Source: Phytophthora hibernalis | Taxonomy: Eukaryota > Oomycota > Peronosporomycetes > Peronosporales > Peronosporaceae | Direction of reading: 5' to 3' | Length of the DNA stretch: 64,000 nt | Assembly: GCA_012656075.1 (NCBI GenBank) | Contig: JAAKBF010000269.1 | Coordinates: 186,001 to 250,000, forward strand | In this document: piece by piece, positions 37,046 through 47,080 of the stretch | Layout of the letters: every line of letters starts with the position of its first letter | Position numbering within the stretch: the first letter of the stretch is position 1 | Made by a program: the position numbers and the translations under genes | The notes under the pieces: generated by a model | Told to the model about the DNA's origin: nothing | Database searches by the model: none | What the model saw: only the letters and a program-made list of their open reading frames with translations

Positions 37046-38070
37046 ACGTACTACCGACGTCGATGTAGTCCGAGTCTTCTTCATAGTCTTGGTCGTTAGG
37101 GTCTCCAGTCGTATTACCGTCGTTGATGTAATCCGAGTCTTCTTCAGAGTCTTGGTCGAGGACTTCGCTCCCATCGCTTTCTCCATTCGACGAATCGTAA
37201 AGGTCGGTATTTGCTGTAGCTCGGCGAGTGTCGAGTGCCGCCCAGATGTCGTCGATCGACGCATCTTCCAGCGTAACTCGGCGATTGCTGTCTTTACCCT
37301 GTCGGCCACGGCGTTCATCCTGCTGTTTCTTAGAGTCGACTCGGCGATTTTGTTCTCCCTTCTTCTCAGCTCGTTTGGCGTCCTTACTGCAGCTTGTGCT
37401 CAGACGATCGCGTTGTTTCTTGCACTTTGCGCTGAGTAAGCGCTGGTTGGTCACCTTTTCGACCTTCGTAATATCGCTGAGTTATTGTGGGTACAGCAGA
37501 TCCATTTTTCGTCGTCTTCGCAATTAAGCAGGAAATGTTCTCCGTGGTCGGCGGTGTCAGCTGCACCCTTCTCGTACTGGATGTGGGCGGTTCGCGCGTA
37601 GCCATTCAATCGCAGCAAGAAATCGCAGACATGTTCATTCTCCCTGCGTCTCGCTGAGTAGTAGAGGGCTCGCGCCGACTGGTCGAATTGCGAACAGTAA
37701 TAGTCCAGGAAAGCCTCGCTGAGAAGATTCCACTTTCGCTGAGTCTTCTTGGGAAGCTGTCAGAACCACCCCTTAGCTGCCTTTCCCAGACTCGAGAATG
37801 GTTCACACCACTCATCTTGCCGTTTGCACGTCCCCTTCATCTCGTAGATGAAGCGTTTGATCCATTCTAACCGGTAGCGTTTCCCGTCAAAGGTCTTGAT
37901 CTTCTTAAGGGGCGCATGCGTCCTAATTTCCAAGACTTGTCCTCGGTCGCTTTCAGCCTCATCGAAGCTGAGCTGACGGATGTGGTCATGTGGCGACTCA
38001 TCGACATCGCAGTGCCCAGGGTAATCGTCTTCATCGCTGAGTTGATCATCCCCTCCAGAGGCTGCCAGTG
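37046..38070 (-). pseudogene. Gypsy-1c gag fragment inside the inverted-repeat element
   Basis: The minus strand reads DRGQVLEIRTHAPLKKIKTF and CKRQDEWCEPFSSLGKAAKG (37760-38098), equivalent to CKRQDEWCEPLSLSLSKTAK in Gypsy-1. It then has KKQRDRLSTSCSKDAKRAEK and an acidic SEEDSDYINDGNTTGDPND tail (36990-37454). Frames are broken near 37610-37760. The gag ends abruptly at the 114-bp block. Confidence 0.7.
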
Positions 38071-38642
38071 TACTTGAAACCGATGTGTACGGCCTCACAG
38101 AGCAGGATGACCTTGGGCGTACATAATAATTTGAACGCTCAGGTACCTGCGTTCAAGGACAATCTGCGTCCAGGAACTAAAGTGCATCCAAGGTCTTGTG
38201 ACCAAAGATGCACTCACTGTAGAGGCTTCACACGGTATTCTTCTCTTGGTTTTCCGCTTCACTCGGTTTTTGTGGATACGGCGAGTTCCGGGTACACGGA
38301 TATGTGTGCGTTCAGACTTTAGGCGAGGCGGGACACCACATACAATACGTTTGCATGGGCGTTTTCAACTCCAGATTGGGTTAACCCGCTTGAGACGGGG
38401 GCGATCTGGACATAGATCTGCGTTCAGGGTTCATGACTGACCGCAGTCTTCCAAATCTAAAGGGCCCATCTTAAAGCCTGGCCGCATTTGCTCCGCGGAA
38501 CAGAGCCGAATTCCATGTCGCACTTGCGCAAGGCGCATAGCCAGTACCGATAACTTTTCAATAGCCAATCAAATATCAGGGTTATTCCAGGTCAGCATAC
38601 ACTGAGTGGCTCCAGGAGAAAATCGCACTCAGTCTCGTGTCA
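38071..38642. repeat. Right terminal inverted repeat
   Basis: Partner of 35419-35989. It ends CTCGTGTCA at 38642. Confidence 0.85.
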
Positions 38643-39459
38643 ACCGTCCCTTCCAGTTATGGTCTGTCAAAGAGGAAAACTTCCGAAGTGGTTCATCATG
38701 GCTGGACCAATGACAAACGGTTCTGAACCAGATTTGGTAGTATGAGCGGGTGCGTGAGCTACGGCAGGCCTTCCGGTCGCAGGCGAACATGCTTGAGGCT
38801 GCGTGGCAGCACGACAGGTCGGTGGGCGAGGTGTCTGCGAGTGGAGGGTGTCATGATTGTGTGATCAAGGACGGCAGAGCTGGATGAGACCACAAACTAC
38901 ACCTGCGAGGTAAGTTCCCGGGATGAAGTCCCGTTATCACCCATCTGACCACAATGAAGCTGCGCATGATAGTAAAAGGTTTGAGCGCAGAAGCACCTTA
39001 CCCAGAATGTCTGAACGCAAGTGGTCCAAACATGAGTGTAGATTCCACGTCCAATCGCATCCTTCCACATGCCGTAAACTGCGGCGAACATGCAAACTTG
39101 ACCAAGCCACCTCGTACCTCGGGTTCCAGCATAACAGCAGGTCATCAATACTGCCGAAGTCGTACCGACGTGGAAACGGTTGGCCACACGTCCCAGTCTT
39201 CTCCATCGTAAATCGCATCATGTTTTTCTTTCATTCGCAGCAGTTGAAAACGTTCGCGTTCAAATAAATGTCCGGGCAAGGCTCTCACCCGCACTCAGCA
39301 TTCTTTTCATCTCATTTCAAGGCCAGTCAGGTATGTTCAGATTGGTCAGTCGTTTCAAAAGTCCAGCGATCTTCGTCCATGCATAAGCGTTCAAGGAACA
39401 CTATGCTCTGGGGTAATCATCTCCCGCCTGCATTGTCCGGAAGCGAGCTCTCGCGCTAG
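38643..39459. other. No recognised gene; probable 3' region of Gypsy-3
   Basis: Lies downstream (on the minus strand) of a chromodomain integrase, where a 3' LTR would be expected. Overlapping ORFs of up to 114 codons on both strands carry no recognised motif. No paired LTR was found within the window. Confidence 0.3.
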
Positions 39460-40270
39460 CTCCTTGGTTGAACGCATGCAGGAGGGCGCCGCAACTTAAT
39501 CGTGAGACTGGTAACCACTCTGGCTCTTCTTAGTCTTTCCACTTTACGAGATATTCGCGAGTGCGTCGAGAGGTCCGAGTGCGCTTGTTCCAGCGTAAAT
39601 CCAAAATCTTCTCTACTTCATATTGATCATTCGAATTGTCCGGCTCCCAACTGTTCTCAGGTAACAGAGCAGCGTCAAAATCATCATCTTCAGCCACCTC
39701 GATTTCCTCAATCGGACGTTTAGGAAATAAGGCTCTCGGTTTCCGGGCACCCAAGGGTTAACTCGGTAGCCAGTATTAATAATCTTCAGCTTGACTCGGA
39801 AATCGTCGTGCATCTCGTCGATCCTGAACGGACCATGCCACATGTGAGGCAATTTTCTGCTTAGCTCGGTCTGAACTCTCGGAATGTACAACCATACAGC
39901 CTCATCGACTTTGAAACCAGCCTTGATGCGTTCAGACAGCTCATTCCACTTCTGCGGCTGGGCTTCTGAGCGTAGACGTTTTGCCTTTATCTGGAGGACT
40001 TCAGCGCAAGCCTGAGCGTAATCATAATCGCGTTGCAACCTTCGGCGCCACTCATACGCGGTGCGTTCAGGTACACTAGTGGGCCTAGGTCCAAGACCGT
40101 CCCTTGTGCATCCCAACCATGCACCACGAAAATGGCGTTTCGAGCCTAGTAGCGTCAAATGACGTGTTCAGCGCAAACATCAGACGCTCAGCGTGGTCGT
40201 CCCAGTCGCTCTGGTCTGATTCAGCAACGTACGCTCCGTGGATACAGTGATCTGCTTCCTCAGCGAGCAC
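39460..40270 (-). pseudogene. Gypsy-3 integrase C-terminus and chromodomain (broken)
   Basis: On the minus strand, 40085-40270 reads DQSDWDDHAERLMFALNTSF (end of the integrase core). 39613-40158 reads RLQRDYDYAQACAEVLQIKA and LYIPRVQTELSRKLPHMWHG (C-terminal domain). 39530-39754 reads DQYEVEKILDLRWNKRTRTS and TREYLVKWKD, then after a one-base frame change EEPEWLPVSRL, completing a chromodomain with its Tyr and Trp cage positions. Upstream pol is absent. It is a separate lineage from Gypsy-1, with a better chromodomain. Confidence 0.75.
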
Positions 40271-40430
40271 CCAACACCAAATAACGTTTCAAATCGTATG
40301 TTTCTCGACCCAATAAAACGATACACAGTAGGCTCTCACATAAAATAAACTTGCATTCTCTATTATATATCAGGTGTTTGCTGAGGAAGCAGATTGCTGT
40401 ACTCATTTTGTATTTTTGTAACACCCATAT

Positions 40431-40766
40431 TGTAGCGGGGCTACTTGAAGAGTGACCGGGCCACTCTTCCGAGATGGATACACATCGGCCCCGCGTCACA
40501 AATGGTGTGGGACACACCGTCGCCACGTCACCGACGTGCCACAGCCAACAGTTGATATTACATATATGATAAACTAAAGGTTACTTAGAAATTGTATTAC
40601 AGGTCAATTTAAGGTACACCTATAAATACACTCAGTCTTTAAAATACGTTATTCTAGTCACTCAGCTCCCGCAGACCAGGAGCTCGTGAACCACCGTTCA
40701 CTAAGAGTTTGTATACTCTTGAAGCTACGCTTCCTCAAGCTAGGTGCTTGTGTGACCCCCGTCACA
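40431..40766 (+). repeat. LTR copy 2, 5' LTR of Gypsy-4
   Basis: TGTAGCGGGGCTACTTG... to ...CCCCGTCACA, a 336-bp copy of 32355-32678. A TATAAATA box lies at 40621. Two bases after its end is TGGTAGCACTTG, a plausible primer-binding site, and a gag frame follows at 40828, so this copy is the 5' LTR of a plus-strand element. Confidence 0.75.
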
Positions 40767-40827
40767 CTTGGTAGCACTTGTAGTCAATCCTACACCTACG
40801 CGGGTAGATTGAACTACCTGATCGTCT

Positions 40828-41370
40828 GTGGTCTCAAGAAGTGAGCCAACGTGGATAGCAAGAGTTTCTCACTTGACCGACTCGCAGTTCGAGTCGGTCC
40901 GGAAGATGGCAGGCCTCTTTGTAAGAGATGCCTTGCAGATCTTGGGAATGTCAACGCATGTCGAGAAGGTCGAACGCGTTAGTGCATTCGACGCTTACGG
41001 GCAAGGGCTCATCGTCCATGTTCAGGGTAACCTACGGGCCCGGCCTTCGGAGCCAAGGTCGATGCAGCCCAAGCCGTTGAGGCTGAAGGTTCAGTCGTAT
41101 GACGGGAAGGAAAGAGAAATCCTTCACTTCTGGACTCGAGAAGTCGAGCTTGCGATGAACGCAGCTCTTCTCTCGTCCGAGCAACTTCAAGTCGCATTCT
41201 CGCTCTCTAAGCTCGGTGGTCGAGCCAAGACTTGGGCGTATACGCGCGAAGCGACAACCCCTGGATGTTTCACAGCATGGGCTCTGCCGTGTGAACAGCT
41301 TCGAGCCGCGTTTTCTACCGGCGAACTATGAGTATCGCCAGCGCTCGCGCTTCCTCACCTGTAAGCAAGG
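40828..41370 (+). pseudogene. Gypsy-4 gag, truncated
   Basis: Reads KPLRLKVQSYDGKEREILHF, then ELAMNAALLSSEQLQVAFSL and SKLGGRAKTWAYT, which is the retrotransposon gag domain. After a frame change near 41300 it continues FLPANYEYRQRSRFLTCKQG. The start at 40828 is the first in-frame initiation point after the LTR. Sequence homology to gag stops near 41370 and no pol follows, so the element is truncated after its first 900 bp. Confidence 0.65.
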
Positions 41371-41539
41371 TTGTGGTACAGTACCCGTTGGTAATGTTCC
41401 GATCGTAGGATATCAGAAGCCGAAAACCAGTTTTACAAAACCAAGCTTAATTAATGACGTCATCGAATTTGATAAAAATGTGATTAAATCTCACTCGCGT
41501 AAGGCGTCGCAGTGGGCATTGAATACAGTAATTGGCAGA

Positions 41540-41559
41540 TTCCGGACGCCAGTCCGGAA
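41540..41559. repeat. 8-bp inverted repeat
   Basis: TTCCGGAC and GTCCGGAA separated by GCCA. It is a short perfect hairpin, 30 bp before a second, larger one. Confidence 0.7.
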
Positions 41560-41586
41560 AGCTGCAATAGAGTCAACAGTGCCACG

Positions 41587-41629
41587 CCGGAAAATAATCC
41601 GCCAATCAGCGCGGGATTATTTATTCCGG
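41587..41629. repeat. Larger imperfect inverted repeat
   Basis: CCGGAAAATAATCC pairs with GGATTATTTATTCCGG across 13 bases, with a small bulge. With the preceding hairpin it forms a cluster, possibly the end of a small element. No role can be assigned. Confidence 0.6.
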
Positions 41630-42488
41630 ACGACGATGGTAAGGGCTATTATTAAATCGTTATTTAGTGAATTTTCAAATACCGGTATCCTTCTCGACCA
41701 CCAGTCCACATTTCGCTTGTAGAAGCCACGCCAGCAGGCACCGATGCTGCGACGCAGAGCAAGCGCCGGTGCCAGTGCCGATGCCATGCCCAAGTGGCCA
41801 AGACGCTTTACCCGCCGCAAAAAGGACGATTCAATGTTTGTAGTGCGGATCTTCTCACCTCAAAATGTCTTCGCTGCGTGCATCGACAGCTGCGTAGAAG
41901 GCAGCCATGAAAGCATCCATTTGCCACGTATTTTCATACTTTGGCTGCCCAGGCGCTGGGTTTTCGACGGGTACTTGACCCAAAGTTTGTCGGGTCTTGC
42001 TTATAACGTTCTTGTTCATGTGTCATCTACACACCAAGGCTGAAATCACAGCAAACACGTGGTCGATAGCATTCATCGACGCCAGGTCGATATCAGGTGG
42101 CCCAGGAGCGCGAAGAGGCAGCGGCCCTTCTTGCTGTTGAAAGTTGGGGAGGTCGACGAGCTCGAGCGGTTCGGAGGCGTATACTCCGACGGCGACAAGC
42201 GGGGTTTCGGGAACAGGCTGATGAAGCAGCGTTGAGCAATGTGCATAGAACCAATTTTTTCTTGAAGCGTGGTGGTTTCTGTTTTCTGCTGCTAGAAATG
42301 CGTTGGAGATGCTGGGAGGGGCCGGTGTTGGGGGCGCTGGGGTTTTGGAAAGTGAGATAGCTGTGCTATCCTTTAGAGGTGAATGCCCCGTCCTCCTTCA
42401 TAATTGGTTGATCGCCTCTGATCATTACCTCAACGTCTTCGATTCCTATCGGCCGAGGAAGGCCCCAGTCTTAGTATTATTATCTACT

Positions 42489-42862
42489 CTGCAACGGACA
42501 CGGTAATCTGCAACGGACACGGTTTGTATTTAACTTAGTATTTGTATACCCTAGGTTGAAGCATGCCAGCTGTATTCTACGAACTGACCACTGTGCTTTT
42601 GTTGGGGAAGCGGAACGGCCCGACGAGTGGAGTGAGAGTGAGAGTGACGAAGAGAGTGGACAAGCGGATGTGGATGAGAATAGTGGACTCGACGGGTCGA
42701 ACGAAGACGAAGACCGAGTGATTGGACGGAACTCAGCGACCGATGATCTCGATAGGTCAAGCCAAGAGATCCTTTCCTTTGTAATGGCCCTCTTCAAATG
42801 GCCATCTTTAGTCTCGCCCGAGATAGAGCTGGCGTGCACTAACACTCGCGTTTTTGCACTTT
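42489..42862 (+). repeat. Dispersed repeat, copy A
   Basis: Starts with two copies of TGCAACGGACACGG (42489 and 42508) and continues with GTATTCTACGAACTGACCAC, TTTCCTTTGTAATGGCCCTC and TTAGTCTCGCCC. All of these recur in the same order at 47953-48230. Copy A has an extra 175 bp (42597-42771) with an acidic open frame (SESESDEESGQADVDENSG), which may be a remnant of a coding region lost from copy B. Confidence 0.7.
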
Positions 42863-42864
42863 AT

Positions 42865-43482
42865 AGGGTGGCTCACATACAAAAAACCACTTTCAGCAGA
42901 TGGCCAAATTATACGAACGCTGGCATCCCAATACAAATTTCTATATTAAATGAAAACCTGTTAAAAGTGATATAACTTGAGATTTGTATGCAATGAGTTT
43001 CCGTTCGCCCGTAAATTGACAATAGCAATTGAAGAGCCAACAGCCCCAACATTTTATTGTTGTAGGTATCACTCCCCACAGTGTGTAGCTGTAGCACCAG
43101 TGCTGGAGCGACATTGAGGTAAAAATGAACACCAAAGGACGGTCACCTAATAGCGCCATATTATCCGTGTGATTTGCTACACAAAAACAACTGGATTGAG
43201 ATTTTGCCGATAGCTCCTCGTACATGGAAGACGGCACGTCGGCATCACCGCTCCGTTCGTATTAAGCTTGTCAAGTTGATCTACTTACCACTTAGCATGT
43301 ACCCATACATTTTTGGGTACAAACACGCGCCTTAGGTGCCATCGGAAACTCGCCTCATACAAATCCCTAGTAATATATATCACTTTGAGCCAGTTTTAAT
43401 TAGTATAAGAATTTGTATGAGATTCCAGCGTTCGTATATTTTGGCCACCTGCCAAAATGTTTTTTTTATGTGAGCTACCCCT
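42865..43482. mobile_element. MITE-like element, about 618 bp, 70-bp TIRs
   Basis: The left end AGGGTGGCTCACATAC... and the right end ...ATGTGAGCTACCCCT are imperfect inverted repeats of about 70 bp. Both include TGGCCAAA(T/A)TATACGAACG followed by CTGG and ATACAAAT. There is no ORF of note inside. It lies within dispersed repeat A. Confidence 0.75.
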
Positions 43483-43603
43483 CAATCGCTGAAATCCGCA
43501 GTGTTAACCCATAACGACTGATGATTACCGTGTTCCACACAACATGTCCAAAGCACACTTCTCAACTCCATTTAGAAGCTGAGTTATTAGCAAAAGTAGG
43601 GGT

Positions 43604-43631
43604 GTTCGTATACTTTTGGCCCGGAGTGTAT
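43604..43631 (+). repeat. Terminal motif of dispersed repeat, copy A
   Basis: GTTCGTATACTTTTGGCCCG followed by GAGTGTAT occurs here and, identically, at 48295-48322. It looks like the end of a transposon. The CGTATA...TTGGCC core also resembles the TIR of the MITE at 42865-43482. No inverted partner was found. Confidence 0.65.
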
Positions 43632-43632
43632 G

Positions 43633-44940
43633 TCGTTGGTAGGTACTTTATTAGTATTAGCGAGCTATTAAACTAGCGTAGCAGAGATATGACCAAATAC
43701 GTTGGGTTAAGTACGAGCCCTACCTCCGCCTGCATATTGGTGACACCTGTAACAGGGGAATACGGTACATGGTAACCCAGCCACTAAAAACAGGGTTGCG
43801 GAAAACCCAGATTTTTAAACGGATGTGGGTGGGTGCGAGGCGCGAATATAGAACATATTTGTATGCCATCCGAGTCGTGCGGGGTGCGTCGCACACCCGC
43901 GCGACTCGGATGGGATTTCAAATTCCACCCGGGTAAGGCATCGCACTGCGATGGCAGTCGTTAAAGTATCATTGAAAATCGACCAATTCCTGCTCAATGT
44001 TGTAGATCAACGACATTGACGGAGTGTAAAGTTCAGGATAAAATTTAACAAAAGAATGGCAGGGATGTGCAATCTGGTGGCGGTCAAGCTTCAAGTTGTC
44101 ATTTAGCATTTCGCAGGCGGACGAATTCTGCCGCGGCAATTGAGGGGTGCAGAGGTAGACCATGAGCAACACGCACACAATAGTCGTGTCCTTCTGCTTC
44201 GCGCAATGCATGACAAGCCGCTTCTTGATGAGCGCGCCAGCGTCGGTAAGTCTGAAGAGTTTGCGGCGCGTGGTTGTGTCCAGAGCCGGCCACTACCGAC
44301 TCCACGGACTCGCGCACCGACAGCTCCGTGGATGTCGGTAGTCATGCGCGTCTGACGTCTCGGATAGTGTTCCATTTCGATGTCGACAGAGCCCCGACAG
44401 CTCATTATCCCGGAAGGACGGTAGTTTACATTCTTGTGTGTGCTGGTAGCTCTCCAAGCTGTTATTCTCGCGCAACGAGCACTTCACGTGTATGACGATC
44501 GAATCCTAGCTAGTCTTCTGTATGTACTATCATACTTGAGCAGCTGATCGAATAGCTGTCTCCGCACAAGCCGGTGCCTAGTAGCATACTACTACTAGTA
44601 GGCGCGACGCTTGGTGCAACGTTGCTGCTAGCACGCAGTAGAAGCCCTGTTAGAAACGCAGCATTTTGCTCTACCTCCGCAGCGTAGATGATGCCTCAGC
44701 CGTCGATATCGAATAGGGTCGTCGCTTGCAGAGTGCGCTGAGCTCCTCCATAGAAGTTGTCGAGGCGCAGCGAGGCCAGTATGGCGAACCAGAATATTTG
44801 CGCTAGAAAATTAAAATAGGTCTCCATTGTTATAATTTGGGCAGCCCCAATGTTACCCATGGGTGCCAATGACGAGTCAATTGTTGCGCGGGGGCAACAT
44901 TTCAATCTTACAATTCCCCAGGGTGCACTGTGTCTGATCT
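43633..44940. other. No recognised gene upstream of the Crypton-like ORF
   Basis: Short ORFs occur on both strands, including 43969-44211 (minus) and 44140-44355 (plus), none with a recognised domain. An N-terminal part of the recombinase gene would be expected here, but none could be read with confidence. Confidence 0.3.
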
Positions 44941-46063
44941 CTCTGTTTTGGTGGAGCACATGCTGACGTTGCAATGGGCCTCAAATGTAAACATGACGCT
45001 GCGCTACTTACGATCATGTGGCATACGTTCGGTAGAGCTATCGACGCGTGCTTTGCGCGCAAGAAACAACTCTCAATTGCTGCGTCGGGTGAGTTGTTTT
45101 TGCACATTGCACCTATCAAGACATCGGTTGTGCAAGGTGTCTCGATCTATAAGTCCCCTGACTGCTGGCAGCAATGCATGATGCATGGCTTTGGTCTGCT
45201 TTTCATTTGCAACGATAAGCCCTCTAAATATTTTTTTCCTCTTGTGCCGCGCCTCCCAATGTCAGACTTACCGGGCGGGCAGTCGTACTCACAAGAAGAG
45301 GCCGTTATCTACTGGGAGAGACTTCAAACTGAAGGAGATGGCGAATTACAGCCAACGTTGAAGCGAGAGCGTAAGCACCCTAACGTCGCAAGTTATATTA
45401 CCGAGGTTATTCAGGACTCTGTGAAAGCAATGTCGCCTGCGCAACAGCAACGGGTGACCCCAGGCATGACGAGTCACTCCATCCGACTAAGATCTGCTGT
45501 GTATGTTATCGCGTCCCCGAAGTTAGCTATCCAGTGGATATCTACACGAGGAGCTTGGCTGCTTGAATCGCTCACTAAAGCATTTGCATACATAGGCACG
45601 ACCACACGTGAGGACCAAAATGTGGGGAAGTTCTGGAGGACTATCAGGCTCCAGACTTACCGGTTGCGACGCCGACCATTGATGATCTTCAACTGCGTAT
45701 GTCGGTTGTGGAGTATGGACAGCTGGTCACGCTGCGCAACGAGCTCTTTCACCACGTTATTGGGACGCCAGATCCCCGTTTCAACGTGTCAATAGACGTC
45801 GTGAACGCTGCATTCGCATCTCTGCTCATTAACATGGACACAGTTTTAGAAGCTGCAAGAATTTCTGGCACGTCTGCACACATGGGAAGAAGCCAACGAG
45901 CAAGGCGTCATCTCTGCGGAAGCGCTGGCGGGAACTCTGTGCGACACATCCGGGGCATCCGCTTCGTTGGAAGCTCAGTATCTCACGCTGCAGTCCAATG
46001 GAGAAATCATCGACACATGTATGCCTGTTTCACACCAGTTGGCATCAAGAGACCTCGCATAAC
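44941..46063 (+). pseudogene. Crypton-like tyrosine recombinase (frame-broken)
   Basis: The main ORF (44974-45795) shows the tyrosine-recombinase boxes: HDAALLTIMWHTFGRAID (first Arg), TSHSIRLRSAVYV (H-x-x-R), LAIQWISTRGAWLL and KAFAYIGTTTREDQNVGK (candidate nucleophile Tyr). Such YR genes without reverse transcriptase are the hallmark of Crypton elements, known in oomycetes. The enzyme would cut and rejoin DNA through a 3'-phosphotyrosine. Near 45630 the frame changes: with one added G the sequence continues VLEDYQAPDLPVATPTIDDL, LRMSVVEYGQLVTLRNELF and, after another change, HTWEEANEQGVISAEALAG to a stop at 46061-46063. The first half of the protein is not identified. Confidence 0.7.
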
Positions 46064-46220
46064 GCTCGCGCACCTGACAGCATACGATCTTGCTTTCCGT
46101 CCTGCACCTCTGCTTTCTATCAGCACACACAGCACAACAAACATCGGCTTACAGCAACATACCAATACATCAACATATAGCAACATACAGCAACACACAC
46201 ACAAATTAAACCAATTATAT

Positions 46221-46290
46221 TGCCGAAGGCCGGGTTCGAACCGGCGACCTGGAAGCTAAGCTTCCCGCTCTTCCGCTGAGCTATTCCGGC
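46221..46290 (-). tRNA. tRNA-like sequence with box A and box B (possible SINE head)
   Basis: Read on the minus strand, a 70-nt sequence folds as a tRNA: acceptor GCCGGAA against CTTCGGC plus discriminator A, D arm GCTC-AGCGGAA-GAGC, T arm GCCGG-TTCGAAC-CCGGC. Box A (TAGCTCAGCGG) and box B (GGTTCGAACCC) are intact. The anticodon arm is abnormal: GGAAGCTTAGCTTCC is a perfect 15-nt inverted repeat around one base, two bases short of a standard arm, so no anticodon can be read safely. On the minus strand the downstream sequence is TG- and A/T-rich with no nearby T4 terminator. A tRNA-derived SINE or a decayed tRNA gene fits better than a working tRNA. Confidence 0.5.
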
Positions 46291-47080
46291 GTGGAGGGGG
46301 CGTACCAGAACGAAGGCGTCAACCGTCGTGACTGTCGCCAAGATCATGTGCCACGAGGGTGAAGGAGCAGGAGGCATGGCTCCCCTGGTACGACCGGCTC
46401 GGATAGCATGCAAGCAGCCCTGCCGGGTTGTGGCACATCGTCTGGGTTTGGTGGAAATACAAGACCCGCATTGTTCGAGCATGGACTGATCGGTACCGAC
46501 ACTTTGGAATCCGGGATACCTCCTCGTGGAATGAACCCACGCCAAGTGTAAAATTTGGCTGCGTGGTTGCAGAGGTGATCTGTACAACGTGTACATGAGT
46601 TTGTTGCCGTGGTGGAATGCAGCTGCTTCTTCAACAAGCCTGTTAGCACAACGCAATTCTGTGCGCGTTCCTTATTTGCTCCAAGGCAATCAGTTTGCCG
46701 CCGTCGTCCGTGTGATTTCAGTGTGGGCTCTACCCAAACCCATTCGCTTTGGGTGGACGCGCTGACGATAGTCTTCAGCAGACTGGATCGCGATGAATGT
46801 TCAGGTGTTTTCAGGATCGTTTACCCTGCTGCGCCTCCGTCAGTTCCCCGTTTAACGGGAGAAACCACAGAGACGTTTGTGTCTGCTCTTGCCCCCTAAC
46901 CAACTCAGCAAACTCGAGTTTGTCTGGGAGTGCGGCATTTCACAAAGCTAATATACCTCCTCGTTTCTGGGGGTACGCTCGCTGGAGCTGAGCGACTAGG
47001 TATGAGGTTAAAGGACTAACTCGTCAATATAGTGCATTGTGAATATCATGATCCAAGTAAGGCGCCCGACCTGTATTCAG
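46291..47080. other. No recognised gene
   Basis: Long overlapping ORFs on both strands (for example 46120-46656 minus) are low-complexity or cover the tRNA-like sequence and are not credible. Near 46925-46985 the plus strand reads SGSAAFHKANIPPRFWGYA, which recalls the core of Copia-type integrases, but it is too short to call. Confidence 0.3.

Larger units (their letters stand above)
35419..38642. mobile_element. 3.2-kb element with 571-bp terminal inverted repeats
   Basis: The outermost bases are TGACACGAGACTGAG on the left and its complement on the right. The arms at 35419-35989 and 38071-38642 are almost identical inverted copies, breaking down at the same inner point (GTTTCAAGTA). Between them lie an AT-rich stretch, the 114-bp block also found in the satellite array, and a Gypsy-1 gag fragment. 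No transposase was found and no clear target duplication is visible. It could be a non-autonomous long-TIR DNA transposon or two opposed copies of one repeat. Confidence 0.65.
41371..42488. other. No recognised gene; two inverted repeats
   Basis: Plus-strand ORFs at 41216-41722, 41744-42043 and 42097-42360 have no recognised domain beyond the gag tail. Two hairpin-forming repeats are listed separately. Confidence 0.35.

Noticed and set aside
46251..46265. Suppressor tRNA with UUA anticodon
   Set aside because: A TTA triplet can be placed in the loop only by assuming extra bases and an abnormal C at position 33; the arm is better described as a palindrome.
46120..46656. 178-codon minus-strand ORF
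   Set aside because: It reads through the tRNA-like sequence and a TG-rich tract; composition is Cys/Leu low-complexity with no domain.
46925..46985. Copia-type integrase fragment
   Set aside because: Only about 20 residues recall the family (FHKANIPPRFWGYA); no neighbouring Copia block was found.
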